DNA of 64,000 nucleotides, from assembly GCF_040147005.1 (NCBI RefSeq), contig NZ_JAMSHO010000001.1, forward strand, positions 2,852,001 through 2,916,000, read 5' to 3'. The first letter of the stretch is position 1; every line of letters begins with the position of its first letter. Both the position numbers and the translations under genes were made by a program. The notes beneath the pieces were generated by a model. It was not told where the DNA came from, did no database searches, and worked only from the letters and a program-made list of their open reading frames with translations. This document shows, in pieces, positions 18,745 through 28,108 of this stretch. Source of the DNA: Halomonas sp. H10-9-1. Its GTDB lineage: Bacteria > Pseudomonadota > Gammaproteobacteria > Pseudomonadales > Halomonadaceae.

Positions 18745-19707
18745 ATGCTTGACTGGCACGACATCCAGATCTTTCTCGAGGTGGCGCGCAGCCAGCGGCT
18801 CACCGACGCCGCCCGTCGCCTGGGGCTGGACCACTCCACCCTGTCGCGACGCACGCGGCGCTTCGAGCAGAAACTCAACACCCAGCTCTTCGAGCGCAGC
18901 ACCCACGGCTACCATCTCACCGAGGCCGGCCAGCAGCTGCTCGCCCATGCCGAGGAGATGGCCCGCCACGCCTTCGAGGCCGGCGAGAGCCTGACCGACA
19001 AGAACCATCAGATCAGCGGCCAGATCCGCCTGGGAGTGACCGAGGGCCTGGGCACCTGGGTGATCGCCCCGCTGCTCTCGGCCTTCTGCGAACGCCATCC
19101 CGGCGTCACCCTGGAGCTTCTCGCCCTGCCCCGGGTGGTCAACCTGAGCCGTCACGAGGCGGATCTCGCCATCACGCTGGAGCGCCCGGTCAGTCCGGGG
19201 CTGGTGATCTCACGCCTCTGTGACTACCGGTTACGCCTCTACGGCAGCCAGGGCTATCTCGCCCGGCACGGGGTCCCGCAACGGCTCTCCGAACTGGGCC
19301 GGCACCGGCTGATCGGCTACGTGGACGACCTGATCTTCAGCGAGGAGCTCAGCTACCTGGCGCCGCTGCTCGACCCGGCGGTGGTAGGCCAGCCACCCCA
19401 CTTCCCCCTGCGCAGCACCAGCGTGACCACCCAGCACGCTGCCGCCCTCCACAACATCGGGCTTGCCGTGCTGCCCTGCTTCATGGCCAGCACGTCGCCC
19501 ACCCTGTTCAAGGTGCTGGAAGACGCGATCGCGGTCGATCGACAGTTCTGGATCACCGCCCGCCAGGAGCAGCGCCAGCTGGCCAGGGTGCGCCTGCTGT
19601 GGGACTTCCTGCGCGAGGCGCTGGAGGCCAATCGCGCCTTCCTGATGGGCGACAGCCGTGAGCTGCAGCTACCCGATGTCACCCCCGAACACCAGCCGCG
19701 GCGGTAG
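18745..19707 (+). CDS. LysR-family transcriptional regulator
   Basis: A 320-residue LysR protein. The winged HTH occupies residues 1-60 ([20 protein letters not shown], then [11 protein letters not shown]) and a LysR substrate domain follows from about residue 90. It is divergent from mmsA over a 230-bp gap, so control of mmsA is likely but inferred. A clear terminator follows. The effector is unknown. Confidence 0.9.
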   Translation: MLDWHDIQIFLEVARSQRLTDAARRLGLDHSTLSRRTRRFEQKLNTQLFERSTHGYHLTEAGQQLLAHAEEMARHAFEAGESLTDKNHQISGQIRLGVTEGLGTWVIAPLLSAFCERHPGVTLELLALPRVVNLSRHEADLAITLERPVSPGLVISRLCDYRLRLYGSQGYLARHGVPQRLSELGRHRLIGYVDDLIFSEELSYLAPLLDPAVVGQPPHFPLRSTSVTTQHAAALHNIGLAVLPCFMASTSPTLFKVLEDAIAVDRQFWITARQEQRQLARVRLLWDFLREALEANRAFLMGDSRELQLPDVTPEHQPRR

Positions 19708-19791
19708 CAGCCGAGTCGAACGTTGGCCGATAAAGAAGGCCACCTGGCCGGGGCGCGCCCGGCCAGGACGCTGACAACAAGATCCATACAG

Positions 19792-19826
19792 AGACGCCCT
19801 GGGGAAACCCGGGCGTCTTTCTTCTG
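19792..19826 (+). terminator. Terminator after the lysR gene
   Basis: Stem AGACGCCC/GGGCGTCT with extra GGG/CCC pairing near the loop, followed by TTCTTCT. It lies between the convergent lysR and selO genes. Confidence 0.75.
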
Positions 19827-19857
19827 TATTGAGCTACCGGCTTCGGGCAGCCGCGGC

Positions 19858-21345
19858 TCAGGTGCCGCAGAAGGTGCGCAATACCCGCTCGCCGGCCGGC
19901 GCCGGTTCGGCATAGGCCTCGCGGCCGGGCTGGGCGGTGAAGGGCTCGGACAGCACCTCGCGCAGGGCCTCGAAGGGGACGAAGTCATCGTGCTCGGCGG
20001 CCGCGGCGATGACGCGCTCCACCTGATGGTTGCGCGGGATATAGAGCGGGTTCACCGCCCGGATCCGCGCGGCGATCTCCGCCGGCGACGCCTCTTCCCG
20101 GGCCAGCCGCGCGCGCCAGCGCGGCAGCCAGGCACGCAGAGACGTGTCGCCATCGAACAGGTCGAGCAGCGCCGGGGCGTCCTCTTCCACTGCCTCGGCG
20201 AGGCCACGGAAGGCCAGGGTGAAGTCGGCGCGGCCAGCGGCCATCGCCTCGAGGAAGGCCTCGGCGAGGGCGCGATCGCCCTCCTCTTCCCGGGTCAGCC
20301 CCAGCTTGTTTCGGAACACCGCCAGCCACTCGTCCTCGTAGCGGGGTGCGTAGGCCTCGATCACCCTGGTGGCCTTGGCGATCGCCGACTCCTGGTCGTC
20401 GTCGAACAGCGGCAGCAGGGTCTCGGCCAGGCGCGCCAGGTTCCACTGGGCGATCCACGGCTGGTTGCGATAGGCGTAGCGACCGCCCTCGTCGATGGAA
20501 CTGAACACCGTGGCCGGATCATAGGCCTCCATGAAGGCGCAGGGCCCGTAGTCGATGGTCTCGCCGGAGATCGCGCAGTTGTCGGTATTCATCACTCCAT
20601 GGATGAAGCCGAGCCCCATCCACTGCGCCACCAGCGCCGCCTGGCGCTCGGCCACCGCCTCGAGCAGGGCCAGGTAGCGCTCACCCTCCTGATGCCCGGC
20701 AGGAGCCGGCCCCTGCAGTTCGGGATAGTGGCGCTCGATGGCCATGTCCGCCAGCGTCGTCACCGCCTCGAGATCGTCGCGGGCGGCGAAGTACTGGAAG
20801 GTGCCGACGCGCAAGTGGCTCGCGGCCACCCGGGTCAGCACCGCGCCCGGCTCCGGCACCCGGCGGAAGAGCCGCTCGCCGGTGGTCACCGCGGCCAGCG
20901 CTCGGGTGGTGGGCACGCCGAGGCGGTGCATCGCCTCGCTGACCAGGTACTCGCGCAACACCGCGCCCAACGGCGCGCGCCCGTCGGCGCCGCGGGAGAA
21001 GGGGGTCATGCCGGCCCCCTTGAGCTGGAGTTCGCGCAGCCGCCCTTCGCGGTCGACGACCTCGCCGAGCAGCACCGCGCGGCCGTCACCGAGGCGCGGA
21101 TTGAAGTGCCCGAACTGATGGCCGGCATAGGCCTGGGCGAGGGGTTCGGCCCCCTCCGGCACGCAATTGCCGGAGAACCATTGGGCGGCACGCGATTCAT
21201 CGAAGGCGTCGAGGTCGAAGCCCAGCGTCTCCGCCAGCGGCCGATTGAAGGCCACCAGCCGCGGCTCGGGAACCGGCACCGGGGCGAAGCGCAGATAGAA
21301 GCGCTCGGGCAGGCGGGCATAGCGCAGGCTGAACTCGGGAAACAT
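19858..21345 (-). CDS. selO: Protein adenylyltransferase SelO (YdiU family)
   Basis: A 495-residue pseudokinase-fold enzyme that transfers AMP from ATP to protein side chains, linked to oxidative stress. Landmarks are [19 protein letters not shown] (nucleotide-binding lysine and arginine) and [19 protein letters not shown] (metal-binding asparagine and aspartate). The C-terminus ends FCGT, placing a cysteine at the third position from the end, where eukaryotic SelO has selenocysteine. I chose the ATG at 21345 because CGGAG precedes it; a start 10 codons earlier is possible. It is monocistronic. Confidence 0.93.
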   Translation of the reverse strand: MFPEFSLRYARLPERFYLRFAPVPVPEPRLVAFNRPLAETLGFDLDAFDESRAAQWFSGNCVPEGAEPLAQAYAGHQFGHFNPRLGDGRAVLLGEVVDREGRLRELQLKGAGMTPFSRGADGRAPLGAVLREYLVSEAMHRLGVPTTRALAAVTTGERLFRRVPEPGAVLTRVAASHLRVGTFQYFAARDDLEAVTTLADMAIERHYPELQGPAPAGHQEGERYLALLEAVAERQAALVAQWMGLGFIHGVMNTDNCAISGETIDYGPCAFMEAYDPATVFSSIDEGGRYAYRNQPWIAQWNLARLAETLLPLFDDDQESAIAKATRVIEAYAPRYEDEWLAVFRNKLGLTREEEGDRALAEAFLEAMAAGRADFTLAFRGLAEAVEEDAPALLDLFDGDTSLRAWLPRWRARLAREEASPAEIAARIRAVNPLYIPRNHQVERVIAAAAEHDDFVPFEALREVLSEPFTAQPGREAYAEPAPAGERVLRTFCGT

Positions 21346-21426
21346 GGCGGCTCCGGTAGCGGCGATCACGGCCAATGGCTGAATGCCCGAGTATAACGCT
21401 CGGACATCTCCCTATCGAGCCAACCC

Positions 21427-22329
21427 CTATCGACCCAGCTCCTCCCGGCTGACCCAGCTCATTCTGGCTGGCGCCAGCTCTTCACGGATCAGCTCGGCCA
21501 GGCGCCGGGCCGGCTCAGTGGGGCGTCGGGCGGCACGATGCAGGGCCAGCTCCACCGCCGGCAGTGTCGGCAGGCCGCTGGACTCGTCCAGGGCGCGCAG
21601 CTGGGGGCCGAGCATGCTGCGGGTGACCACCACGATGGCCAGCCCTGCCTGCACCACCGGAGAAAGGCCCGCCATGGACTGGCTGGTGTAGGCCACTCGC
21701 CAGTCGCGTCCAGCGGCCACCAGCGCGTCCTCCGCCACCTCGCGGAAAAGATCCGCTCCCGGCGAGTAGAGCGCCAGCGGCAAGGGGTCGACGAGCAGCG
21801 GCTGACGCTCCAGCCCCACCGCCCAGACCAGGGGCTCACGGCGAATCACCTCGCCGCCCGGCGAACACCGCTGGCGAGTCACCAGCGCCAGATCCAGCTC
21901 GTCGGCGCGCACGCGCCCCACCAGCTCGGCACTGACGCCGCAGGTAACCTGCAAGCCGACATCCGGATAGAGCTGATGAAACCAGGAGAACACCGCGGTC
22001 AGCAGCGGGGCATAGTCCTCGGGAATCCCCAGCTTGAGCTCGCCGGTAACACGCTGCGCACGCATATCGGCCAGCACCTCGTCGTTGAGAGCCAGCAACC
22101 GCCGGGCATGCTCCAGCAACCGCTCGCCCTCGGCGGTGAAACGGATGCGCCGCCCCTGGCGCTCGTGAAGCGAGACCTCCAGCACCGCCTCCAGGCGCGA
22201 GAGCTGCATGCTCACCGTGGACTGGGTGTAGGCCAGGTGCCGCGCCGCGGCGGTGACGCTGCCGGTATCGGCCACCGCCACCAGGGTACGCAGCAGGGCG
22301 AGGTCGAGGGTCGGGGCACGCCTCAACAC
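21427..22329 (-). CDS. LysR-family transcriptional regulator
   Basis: A 300-residue LysR protein starting at GTG 22329, which has AAGGAG six bases upstream; an ATG start 10 codons earlier has no such site. The N-terminal HTH includes TLVAVADTGSVTAAARH and STVSMQLSRLE. The effector domain contains IPEDYAPLL, a motif seen in LrhA/HexA-like LysR proteins. It is divergent from an EamA exporter gene and probably regulates it through the operator-like site between them. Confidence 0.9.
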   Translation of the reverse strand: MLRRAPTLDLALLRTLVAVADTGSVTAAARHLAYTQSTVSMQLSRLEAVLEVSLHERQGRRIRFTAEGERLLEHARRLLALNDEVLADMRAQRVTGELKLGIPEDYAPLLTAVFSWFHQLYPDVGLQVTCGVSAELVGRVRADELDLALVTRQRCSPGGEVIRREPLVWAVGLERQPLLVDPLPLALYSPGADLFREVAEDALVAAGRDWRVAYTSQSMAGLSPVVQAGLAIVVVTRSMLGPQLRALDESSGLPTLPAVELALHRAARRPTEPARRLAELIREELAPARMSWVSREELGR

Positions 22330-22358
22330 ATCACACTCCTTGATGAGTGAGTTCAACA

Positions 22359-22372
22359 AAGATCGTTATCTT
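22359..22372. promoter_or_regulatory. LysR-type operator candidate
   Basis: AAGAT-CGTT-ATCTT is an inverted repeat in the lysR/EamA gap. It is flanked by two direct copies of CTTGATGAGT at 22339-22348 and 22370-22379. Regulator binding is inferred from position. Confidence 0.5.
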
Positions 22373-22444
22373 GATGAGTATGGCATGGATAGCATGGCGC
22401 CAGTACCCACCCGTTACCGAACACTCCATGCAGGAGACGCGGCC

Positions 22445-23380
22445 ATGCAGCTTCAGCGCTCACATTTCACCCACTCTCCCTGGCTCGGCGCCGCCGCCGG
22501 GGCGCTGGCGGTGGTACTGTGGGCGCTGGTACCGCTGCTGGCTGCCCAGGCAGGCGAGCTTCCGCCACTGCGCCTCTCGGCGCTGGCACTGCTGGCCGGC
22601 GCGCTGGGCACCCTGCCCATGGCACGCCGGCGGCGTCATGAGGTTCCTCCACTGGGTCGCCTGGCCGGCGCACTCGTCTACCTGGGTGTGCCACTGCTGA
22701 TCACCGGTGCGGTCGGGGCATGCTTCGCGGCCTTCACCCTGGCCCCCGCCGAGGAGACGGCGCTGATCCTCTACACCTGGCCGGTGCTGTTCCTGCTGGC
22801 CAGCCGCAGGCTGGCACTGGGCCGGCTGCCGGCCAACACCCTGGTCGGTGCCGGGCTAGCGTTTGGCGGCGCGGCGCTGCTGGTGTTGCCTGGCGCCATG
22901 GCGGGTGGGGTCTCCGGCGCGTGGGACGGCTATGCCCTGGCGCTGCTCGGCGCGGTGTGCTGGGCGCTCTACTCCCTGGCGAGCCAAGTCGCGGCCTGGC
23001 GACTGGGCGAGCGCATGCCGCACCTGCTACTGATCGCCAGCGCCATGGTGGGCGGGCTTAGCCTGGCGCTGGAGGGCGCGCACGCCCTGCCCTCCCGTGA
23101 CGCCCTGCTGGCCACCGCCGCCCTGGGCCTGGGCCCCTATGGCCTGGCCATGCTGGCCTGGGACCGGGCCATGCGCGACCCCCTCGCCCACCGGGTCGGC
23201 AACCTGGCCCATGCCGTGCCGGTGCTGGCCACGCTATTGCTGGTAGTGGCCGGCGTGACCACCCCGGACTGGCGCCTGCCACTGGCCGCACTGCTGGTGG
23301 TGGCGGGCAGCATGACCGCAAGCCGGGAACCGGCCCGGCGCAGGCACCTCCCTGCACTTGGTCGTTTTCCCAGGAACTGA
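22445..23380 (+). CDS. EamA/DMT-family transporter
   Basis: A 311-residue inner-membrane protein with about ten hydrophobic spans in two EamA repeats. The repeat boundary is near residue 150 (second half opening GAWDGYALALLGAVCWALYSLAS). DMT proteins of this type export amino acids or metabolites. The ATG at 22445 follows AGGAG; the open frame extends further upstream without a ribosome site. Its divergent LysR neighbour is the likely regulator. The substrate is unknown. Confidence 0.85.
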   Translation: MQLQRSHFTHSPWLGAAAGALAVVLWALVPLLAAQAGELPPLRLSALALLAGALGTLPMARRRRHEVPPLGRLAGALVYLGVPLLITGAVGACFAAFTLAPAEETALILYTWPVLFLLASRRLALGRLPANTLVGAGLAFGGAALLVLPGAMAGGVSGAWDGYALALLGAVCWALYSLASQVAAWRLGERMPHLLLIASAMVGGLSLALEGAHALPSRDALLATAALGLGPYGLAMLAWDRAMRDPLAHRVGNLAHAVPVLATLLLVVAGVTTPDWRLPLAALLVVAGSMTASREPARRRHLPALGRFPRN

Positions 23381-23860
23381 GGACAATTCCCCCCGCGTTC
23401 GAGGCAAATTGGACATTCGCCATTCGGGCAGTTAGTGTATACAGCCTCCGGATCATGACAATGTATACAACAACTGATCCCTGAAGGGCCGCGGCCCCTG
23501 CGCCCCGGCCACCCTGGTCTTGCCTCATCGCAGACTGGATCGCCGTACCTTCGACTGCCCGTCGACGACGCCATCGAACGAGAAGGAATCCATGTCGCTC
23601 CACTACGCCGACAAGGGCCGCTGCATGCCGCGCCGCCCTCCGCCTATCTCCCCCGTGCTGGGGTAATACCGCCTTAGCGGCAGCCACTGCCGCCCGAGCC
23701 GAACGACCCGCTTCAGCGCCGACTATCGCCGCGCAGGCAAACCCCTGGGCGCACGTTGTCCCGTGGGCGCCGGGAGCCGCTTCGGCCATCTCACTGCGTC
23801 ACGCATGCGGCTGCGGCCGCCATGCTCGACGTGTTCTTTTCACCTGCCGAGGGACTGCCC
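23381..23860. other. 480-bp leader region with paired TGTATACA sites
   Basis: No full-size gene is present. Two copies of the 8-bp palindrome TGTATACA lie at 23436-23443 and 23462-23469, 26 bp apart, typical in look of GntR-family operators. A 24-residue frame with a good ribosome site lies further on. The region probably forms the promoter and leader of the downstream symporter gene. Confidence 0.55.
23592..23666 (+). CDS. Possible 24-residue leader peptide
   Basis: A short frame starts at ATG 23592 five bases after AGAAGGA and encodes MSLHYADKGRCMPRRPP followed by seven more residues. It lies 195 bp before the symporter start. There is no family match; only the strong ribosome site supports it, and it may be chance. 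Confidence 0.25.
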   Translation: MSLHYADKGRCMPRRPPPISPVLG

Positions 23861-25564
23861 TTGAACAGCGAATCCTTATATCAACTCTCCAGCCTGACCG
23901 TGATCCTGCTGCTGCTCGCCTTCTACGGCGGCACCTATCTGCTGACGCTTGGCATTCGCAAGAAACAGGAGTGTGCCGACGAATTCATGGTCTCCAACCA
24001 CCGCATCGGCTTTGGCATCGGCGCCGCCAGCATGACCGCCACCTGGATCTGGGCCGCCTCCTTCTACGCCGCCGCCACCTCCGGCTACACCTACGGCGTC
24101 TCGGGCCCCATCCACTATGGCCTGTGGGGCGCCCTGATGATCCTGTTCATCTACCCGTTCGGCCGACGCTTCAGGAAGCTCGCCCCCAACGCCGCGACCC
24201 TGGGCGAGCTGATCCACGCTCGCCACGGCAGCTCCAGCCAGCTGATCCTGGCGTTTTCCAACGTGCTGGGCAGCATCATCAGCCTGATGGTCAACTTCAC
24301 CGCCGCCGGTGCGCTGGTTTCGGTGCTCTCGCCGCTCTCCTTCCAGGCCGGGGTCATCATCGCCGGCGTCGGCGTGCTGCTCTACACCCTGTGGTCGGGC
24401 TTCCGTGCCTCGGTACTCACCGACTTCGCCCAGCTGGTGGCGCTCATGGCCATTGCCATTGTGATCATTCCCGCGGTGTTCTTCGCCATGGGCGGCCCCA
24501 GCGAGCTAGTCGCCGGTCTCGACAACCTGACCGCAGAGCAGACCAGCTTCTTCTCCAGCGAGGCGATCCTCAACCAGGGCGCTCCCTTCTTCGTCGCCGT
24601 GCTGGCGTATGCCATCGGTAACCAGACCATCTCCCAGCGCCTGTTCGCGGTGAACGAGAATCACATCAAGCCGACCTTCCTGACCGCCACCGTGGGCTAC
24701 GGCGCCATCGTCATCGGCCTGGGCATGATCGGCCTGATGGCGTTGACGCTGGGCATGGAGCCGCTGAACGGCAACATGAACAACCTGATCCCGCAGATGG
24801 TCTCCGGCTACCTGCCACCGATCTTCATCGCGCTGTTCTTTATCCTGGTGATCGGCTCGCTCTCCTCCACCGCCGACTCCGACCTCTCGGCACTGTCGGC
24901 GATCATGATGGCCGACGTCTATGGCAAGAATATCGCCCGCGGCAAGGTGGATCCTCAGCGCATGCTGCTGGTCGGTCGCCTGACCATGATCATCGCCACC
25001 GCGGTGGGCATCGTCTTCGCCAGCTTCTCGCTGGATATTCTGGTGATGCTGGTATTCGTCGGTGCGCTGTGGGGCGCCATCGTCTTCCCGGTGATCGCCA
25101 GCTGCTTCTGGAACCGCATTACCAACCAGGCCTTTACCGTCTCGGTACTGGTCGCCATGGTGCTGTTCTGTGTGGCGCGCTTCGAGCTGGTCGACCTGGC
25201 CGGCCCCGGCGGCCTGTTCTTCGAACTGCTGGCCAGCATCGGCGGTGGCGTGATCATCGGCCTGATGGCATTCGGCTTCTTCGGCCGCACCGTCGGCTTT
25301 ATCGCCGGCATCCTGGCGCTACTCGCCATGCTGGTCTTCGCCACCGGCTTCCTGCGCGACTACACCGTGCTGCTGGCCTCACTGACCGCCTACGGCACCA
25401 GCACCCTGGTCTGCGTGGTGATGAGCCTGAACAGCCGCCAGCGCTTCGACTTCGACACCATCGCCGAACGCGTGGGCAACTACAGCGACTCGGCGCAGGA
25501 TGCCAAGCCGGCCACGAGGCCGAAGGAGGCTCCGGTGACCGCCCGCCTCGCCACCCAGCGCTGA
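23861..25564 (+). CDS. Sodium:solute symporter (SSS family)
   Basis: A 567-residue transporter with about 14 hydrophobic spans. SSS motifs include GASMTATWIWAASFYAAATSG (split here by its first transmembrane span) and the Na-site-like GSLSSTADSDLSALSAIMM near residue 335. I favour the TTG start at 23861 because GAGGGA sits six bases upstream; the ATG at 23822 would add 13 residues and lacks a ribosome site. The soluble C-terminal tail (about 45 residues) is polar. A 42-residue membrane protein gene follows 66 bp later and probably encodes a partner subunit. The substrate is unknown. Confidence 0.85.
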   Translation: MNSESLYQLSSLTVILLLLAFYGGTYLLTLGIRKKQECADEFMVSNHRIGFGIGAASMTATWIWAASFYAAATSGYTYGVSGPIHYGLWGALMILFIYPFGRRFRKLAPNAATLGELIHARHGSSSQLILAFSNVLGSIISLMVNFTAAGALVSVLSPLSFQAGVIIAGVGVLLYTLWSGFRASVLTDFAQLVALMAIAIVIIPAVFFAMGGPSELVAGLDNLTAEQTSFFSSEAILNQGAPFFVAVLAYAIGNQTISQRLFAVNENHIKPTFLTATVGYGAIVIGLGMIGLMALTLGMEPLNGNMNNLIPQMVSGYLPPIFIALFFILVIGSLSSTADSDLSALSAIMMADVYGKNIARGKVDPQRMLLVGRLTMIIATAVGIVFASFSLDILVMLVFVGALWGAIVFPVIASCFWNRITNQAFTVSVLVAMVLFCVARFELVDLAGPGGLFFELLASIGGGVIIGLMAFGFFGRTVGFIAGILALLAMLVFATGFLRDYTVLLASLTAYGTSTLVCVVMSLNSRQRFDFDTIAERVGNYSDSAQDAKPATRPKEAPVTARLATQR

Positions 25565-25630
25565 TATTCGCCCATCAACCATGTGGGTAGCGCCGGCCAC
25601 CCCCGGCGCCACCCGGAGGAGATCGACCAT

Positions 25631-25759
25631 ATGACCACGCTGTTTGCCTTCTACGTACTGATCTGGCCGGCCCTGACGCTCGGCGTGCTGGCCCTGATCA
25701 TCCGCGCCGTGATACGCGATCGCCGCCAGGCCCGCGTGGAGAGCCGCGAGCTGGTGTGA
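25631..25759 (+). CDS. Putative transporter small subunit (42 aa, one membrane span)
   Basis: A 43-codon frame starts at ATG 25631 with GGAGGAGAT about ten bases upstream. The product is one transmembrane helix ([19 protein letters not shown]) followed by a basic then mixed cytoplasmic tail ([13 protein letters not shown]). Very small single-span partners are known beside SSS and NSS symporters, and this layout fits. It is followed by a strong terminator, so it is the last gene of the symporter operon. Confidence 0.75.
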   Translation: MTTLFAFYVLIWPALTLGVLALIIRAVIRDRRQARVESRELV

Positions 25760-25780
25760 GGCGCCAGCACTGAATGCGAT

Positions 25781-25813
25781 CGGCCCCGCGGGCAGTGCCC
25801 GCGGGGCCGATTT
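25781..25813 (+). terminator. Terminator after the symporter operon
   Basis: Perfect 13-bp stem CGGCCCCGCGGGC/GCCCGCGGGGCCG with a 3-base loop and a short ATTTC tail. Confidence 0.7.
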
Positions 25814-25892
25814 CATCCAGCCCATCGCCACGAGTCGCGTTAAACTCCTGTCATGGGTTCCGCGATATCGAACGCACCGGCAGGAGCATGAC

Positions 25893-26384
25893 ATGAACCA
25901 CGATACCCTCGACTACTATCATCCCCCGGCCGCGGACGCCCTGGGGCTGATCCTGATCCGTGCCACCCCCGAGGGGCTCACCGAGATCGACTTCGTCGAC
26001 GAGCAGCACGAGCCGCCGTGCCCGGGGCCCCTGACCGCGCAGGCATGCGCGCAGCTGACCGAATACTTCGCCGGCACCCGCCGCGACTTCGACCTGCCGC
26101 TGGCCCCCCAAGGCACCGACTTCCAGCGCCGGGTATGGGCCGCGCTCGAAGCGATTCCCTTTGGGGAGACCCGCAACTACGCCGAGATCGCCGAGCAGCT
26201 CAGCAGCAAGGGCGGCCAGCGCGCGGTAGGCGCCGCCAATGGCAGAAACCCCATCTCCATCGTGGTGCCCTGCCACCGGGTGATCGGCAGCGACGGTCGC
26301 ATGACCGGCTACGCCGGCGGCATCGGCCGCAAGCGCTGGCTGCTCGCCTTCGAAGCGGGCGAAGTGCCGATGTTGCTGGGCTGA
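25893..26384 (+). CDS. ogt: Methylated-DNA--protein-cysteine methyltransferase
   Basis: A 163-residue suicide repair enzyme that takes the alkyl group from O6-methylguanine onto its own cysteine. The active-site motif PCHRVIG is at about residues 125-131, the DNA-binding helix contains NYAEIAEQL, and [11 protein letters not shown] precedes the active site. The length matches Ogt rather than the longer Ada. It lies directly before a truncated TRAP permease, so the deletion that removed the malonate transporter ends next to this gene. Confidence 0.93.
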   Translation: MNHDTLDYYHPPAADALGLILIRATPEGLTEIDFVDEQHEPPCPGPLTAQACAQLTEYFAGTRRDFDLPLAPQGTDFQRRVWAALEAIPFGETRNYAEIAEQLSSKGGQRAVGAANGRNPISIVVPCHRVIGSDGRMTGYAGGIGRKRWLLAFEAGEVPMLLG

Positions 26385-26520
26385 CGGGTATCGGCGTCGA
26401 GCCCGAGGGCGCCTTGCCATGCCGCGGGTCAGCGCGCCGTCCCCTCGCCGGACGCCGAGCCAAGGCCCAACTGGCGCACGCTGGCCACGAAGTCGCCGAA
26501 GCGTTCGCCCTGAATCGGTA

Positions 26521-26727
26521 GTGCTGACCATCAACCTGGAGATCGGCCTGATCACCCCGCCGGTGGGGCTCAACCTGTTCATCATCAAGGGGATCGCGCC
26601 GGACATCTCGCTGCGCGATATCCTGATAGGCAGCCTCCCCTATGCCCTGTGCATGGTGCTGGCGATCATCCTGCTGTGCTTCTTCCCGGGTATCGCCCTG
26701 TGGCTGCCCGACCTGCTGATGGGCTGA
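26521..26727 (+). pseudogene. C-terminal stump of a TRAP transporter large permease (dctM)
   Basis: Only about 68 residues remain, from VLTINLEIGLITPPVGLN to the end IALWLPDLLMG. This is the conserved end of DctM, a protein normally near 430 aa with about 12 spans. The first segment of the open frame upstream (from 26419) is unrelated. The stump ends 13 bp before matA, in the position where malonate TRAP genes sit in related operons. A deletion therefore removed dctP, dctQ and most of dctM. Confidence 0.8.
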
Positions 26728-26740
26728 GGGAACCAACGCC

Positions 26741-28108
26741 ATGAACATGACCTTCCTGCAGGAGCTGTTCAACAACATCACCCGGCGCGACGCCCTGCGG
26801 CGGCGCCGGCGCAGGAGTGGCGAGTCGCTTGACCACGAGGACCTGGCAGCCGCCTGCCATGCCCTGCTGGCGAGCGACGGTGAGGCCTCGAGCATCGCCC
26901 TGGCCAGCCGCGCCCTGGACATGTACGAGTGCCTCGCCGAAGAGCAGCGCCCGGCCTTCTTCGCCCGCCTGGGCGCGGAGTTCGCCGCCGAGCCGGCGAC
27001 CATCGACGCCGCCTACGCGGCCTATCGCGAGAGCCGCGACAACGCCACCCTGGAGGCGCTGTTCGAGGCCTGCGAGCCGCGCCGCCAGGAGCTGTTCCGG
27101 CGCCTCAACCTGGCCAGCGACGGCACCTACTCGCTGGTGCGCATGCGCGAGCACCTGCTCGGCCTGCTGCGCGAGCATCCCGAGCTGGCCGCCATCGACA
27201 GCGACTTCGCCCATCTGTTCGGCTCCTGGTTCAACCGCGGCTTCCTGATGCTCAAGCGCATCGACTGGAACACCCCGGCCTCGATCCTCGAGAAGATCAT
27301 CCGCTACGAGGCGGTGCACGAGATCCGCGACTGGGACGACCTGCGCCGCCGCCTGGATGCCCGTGACCGGCGCTGTTTCGCCTTCTTCCACCCGGCGATC
27401 GGCGACGAGCCGCTGATCTTCGTGGAGGTGGCCCTGTGCAAGGGGCTGCCGGCCCGCATCCAGCCCATCCTGGCCGGCGAGGAGAGCGGTGAGGAGAGTC
27501 GCGTGGAGGAGCCCGAGGAGGCCGATACCGCCGCCTTCTTCGGCATCAGCAACTGCCAGGTGGGGCTGCGCGGCATCTCCTTCGGCAACTTCCTGATCAA
27601 GCAGGTAGTGCAGGAGCTCAAGCAGGAGCTGCCCCAGTTGAAGCATTTCGTGACCCTCTCGCCGGTACCGGGCCTCGCCCAGTGGCTGGCCGAACGGCGC
27701 AACGACGCGAGCCTGCCGGCGGCCACCCGCGAGGCACTGGCTTCGCTGGAGGAGCCCGGCTGGCACCGGGACAGCGAGCTCAGCGAGGCGCTCAAGGCTC
27801 GCCTCCGGCCGCTGGCGGCGCGCTATCTCGCCGAGGAGAAGAACGCCCGCGGACTCCCGCTCAACCCGGTGGCCCGCTTCCATCTGGGCAACGGCGCCGA
27901 GCTGCACCGCATCAACTGGCTCGGCGACGTCTCGGCCAAGGGGCTCGAGCAGGGCGCCGGCCTGATGGTCAACTACCTCTACGTGCTCAGCGATATCGAG
28001 CGTAATCACGAGAACTACACGGCCCATGGAGCCGTGGCCTGCTCAAGCGAGGTGAAGGACCTCGTGCGCAAGGCCAGGAAGCAGGCCAAAGGAGAGACAA
28101 GCAAATGA
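26741..28108 (+). CDS. matA: Malonyl-CoA decarboxylase
   Basis: A 455-residue enzyme that decarboxylates malonyl-CoA to acetyl-CoA. The N-terminal helical domain (about residues 20-180) contains FGSWFNRGFLMLKRIDW. The GNAT-like catalytic domain contains CFAFFHPAIGDEPLIFVEV, FFGISNCQVGLRGISFGNF, and the substrate-site HLGNGAELHRINW near residue 385. The gene overlaps matB by four bases. Together they convert malonate to acetyl-CoA: MatB activates, MatA decarboxylates. The transporter that fed the pathway is deleted upstream. Confidence 0.93.
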   Translation: MNMTFLQELFNNITRRDALRRRRRRSGESLDHEDLAAACHALLASDGEASSIALASRALDMYECLAEEQRPAFFARLGAEFAAEPATIDAAYAAYRESRDNATLEALFEACEPRRQELFRRLNLASDGTYSLVRMREHLLGLLREHPELAAIDSDFAHLFGSWFNRGFLMLKRIDWNTPASILEKIIRYEAVHEIRDWDDLRRRLDARDRRCFAFFHPAIGDEPLIFVEVALCKGLPARIQPILAGEESGEESRVEEPEEADTAAFFGISNCQVGLRGISFGNFLIKQVVQELKQELPQLKHFVTLSPVPGLAQWLAERRNDASLPAATREALASLEEPGWHRDSELSEALKARLRPLAARYLAEEKNARGLPLNPVARFHLGNGAELHRINWLGDVSAKGLEQGAGLMVNYLYVLSDIERNHENYTAHGAVACSSEVKDLVRKARKQAKGETSK

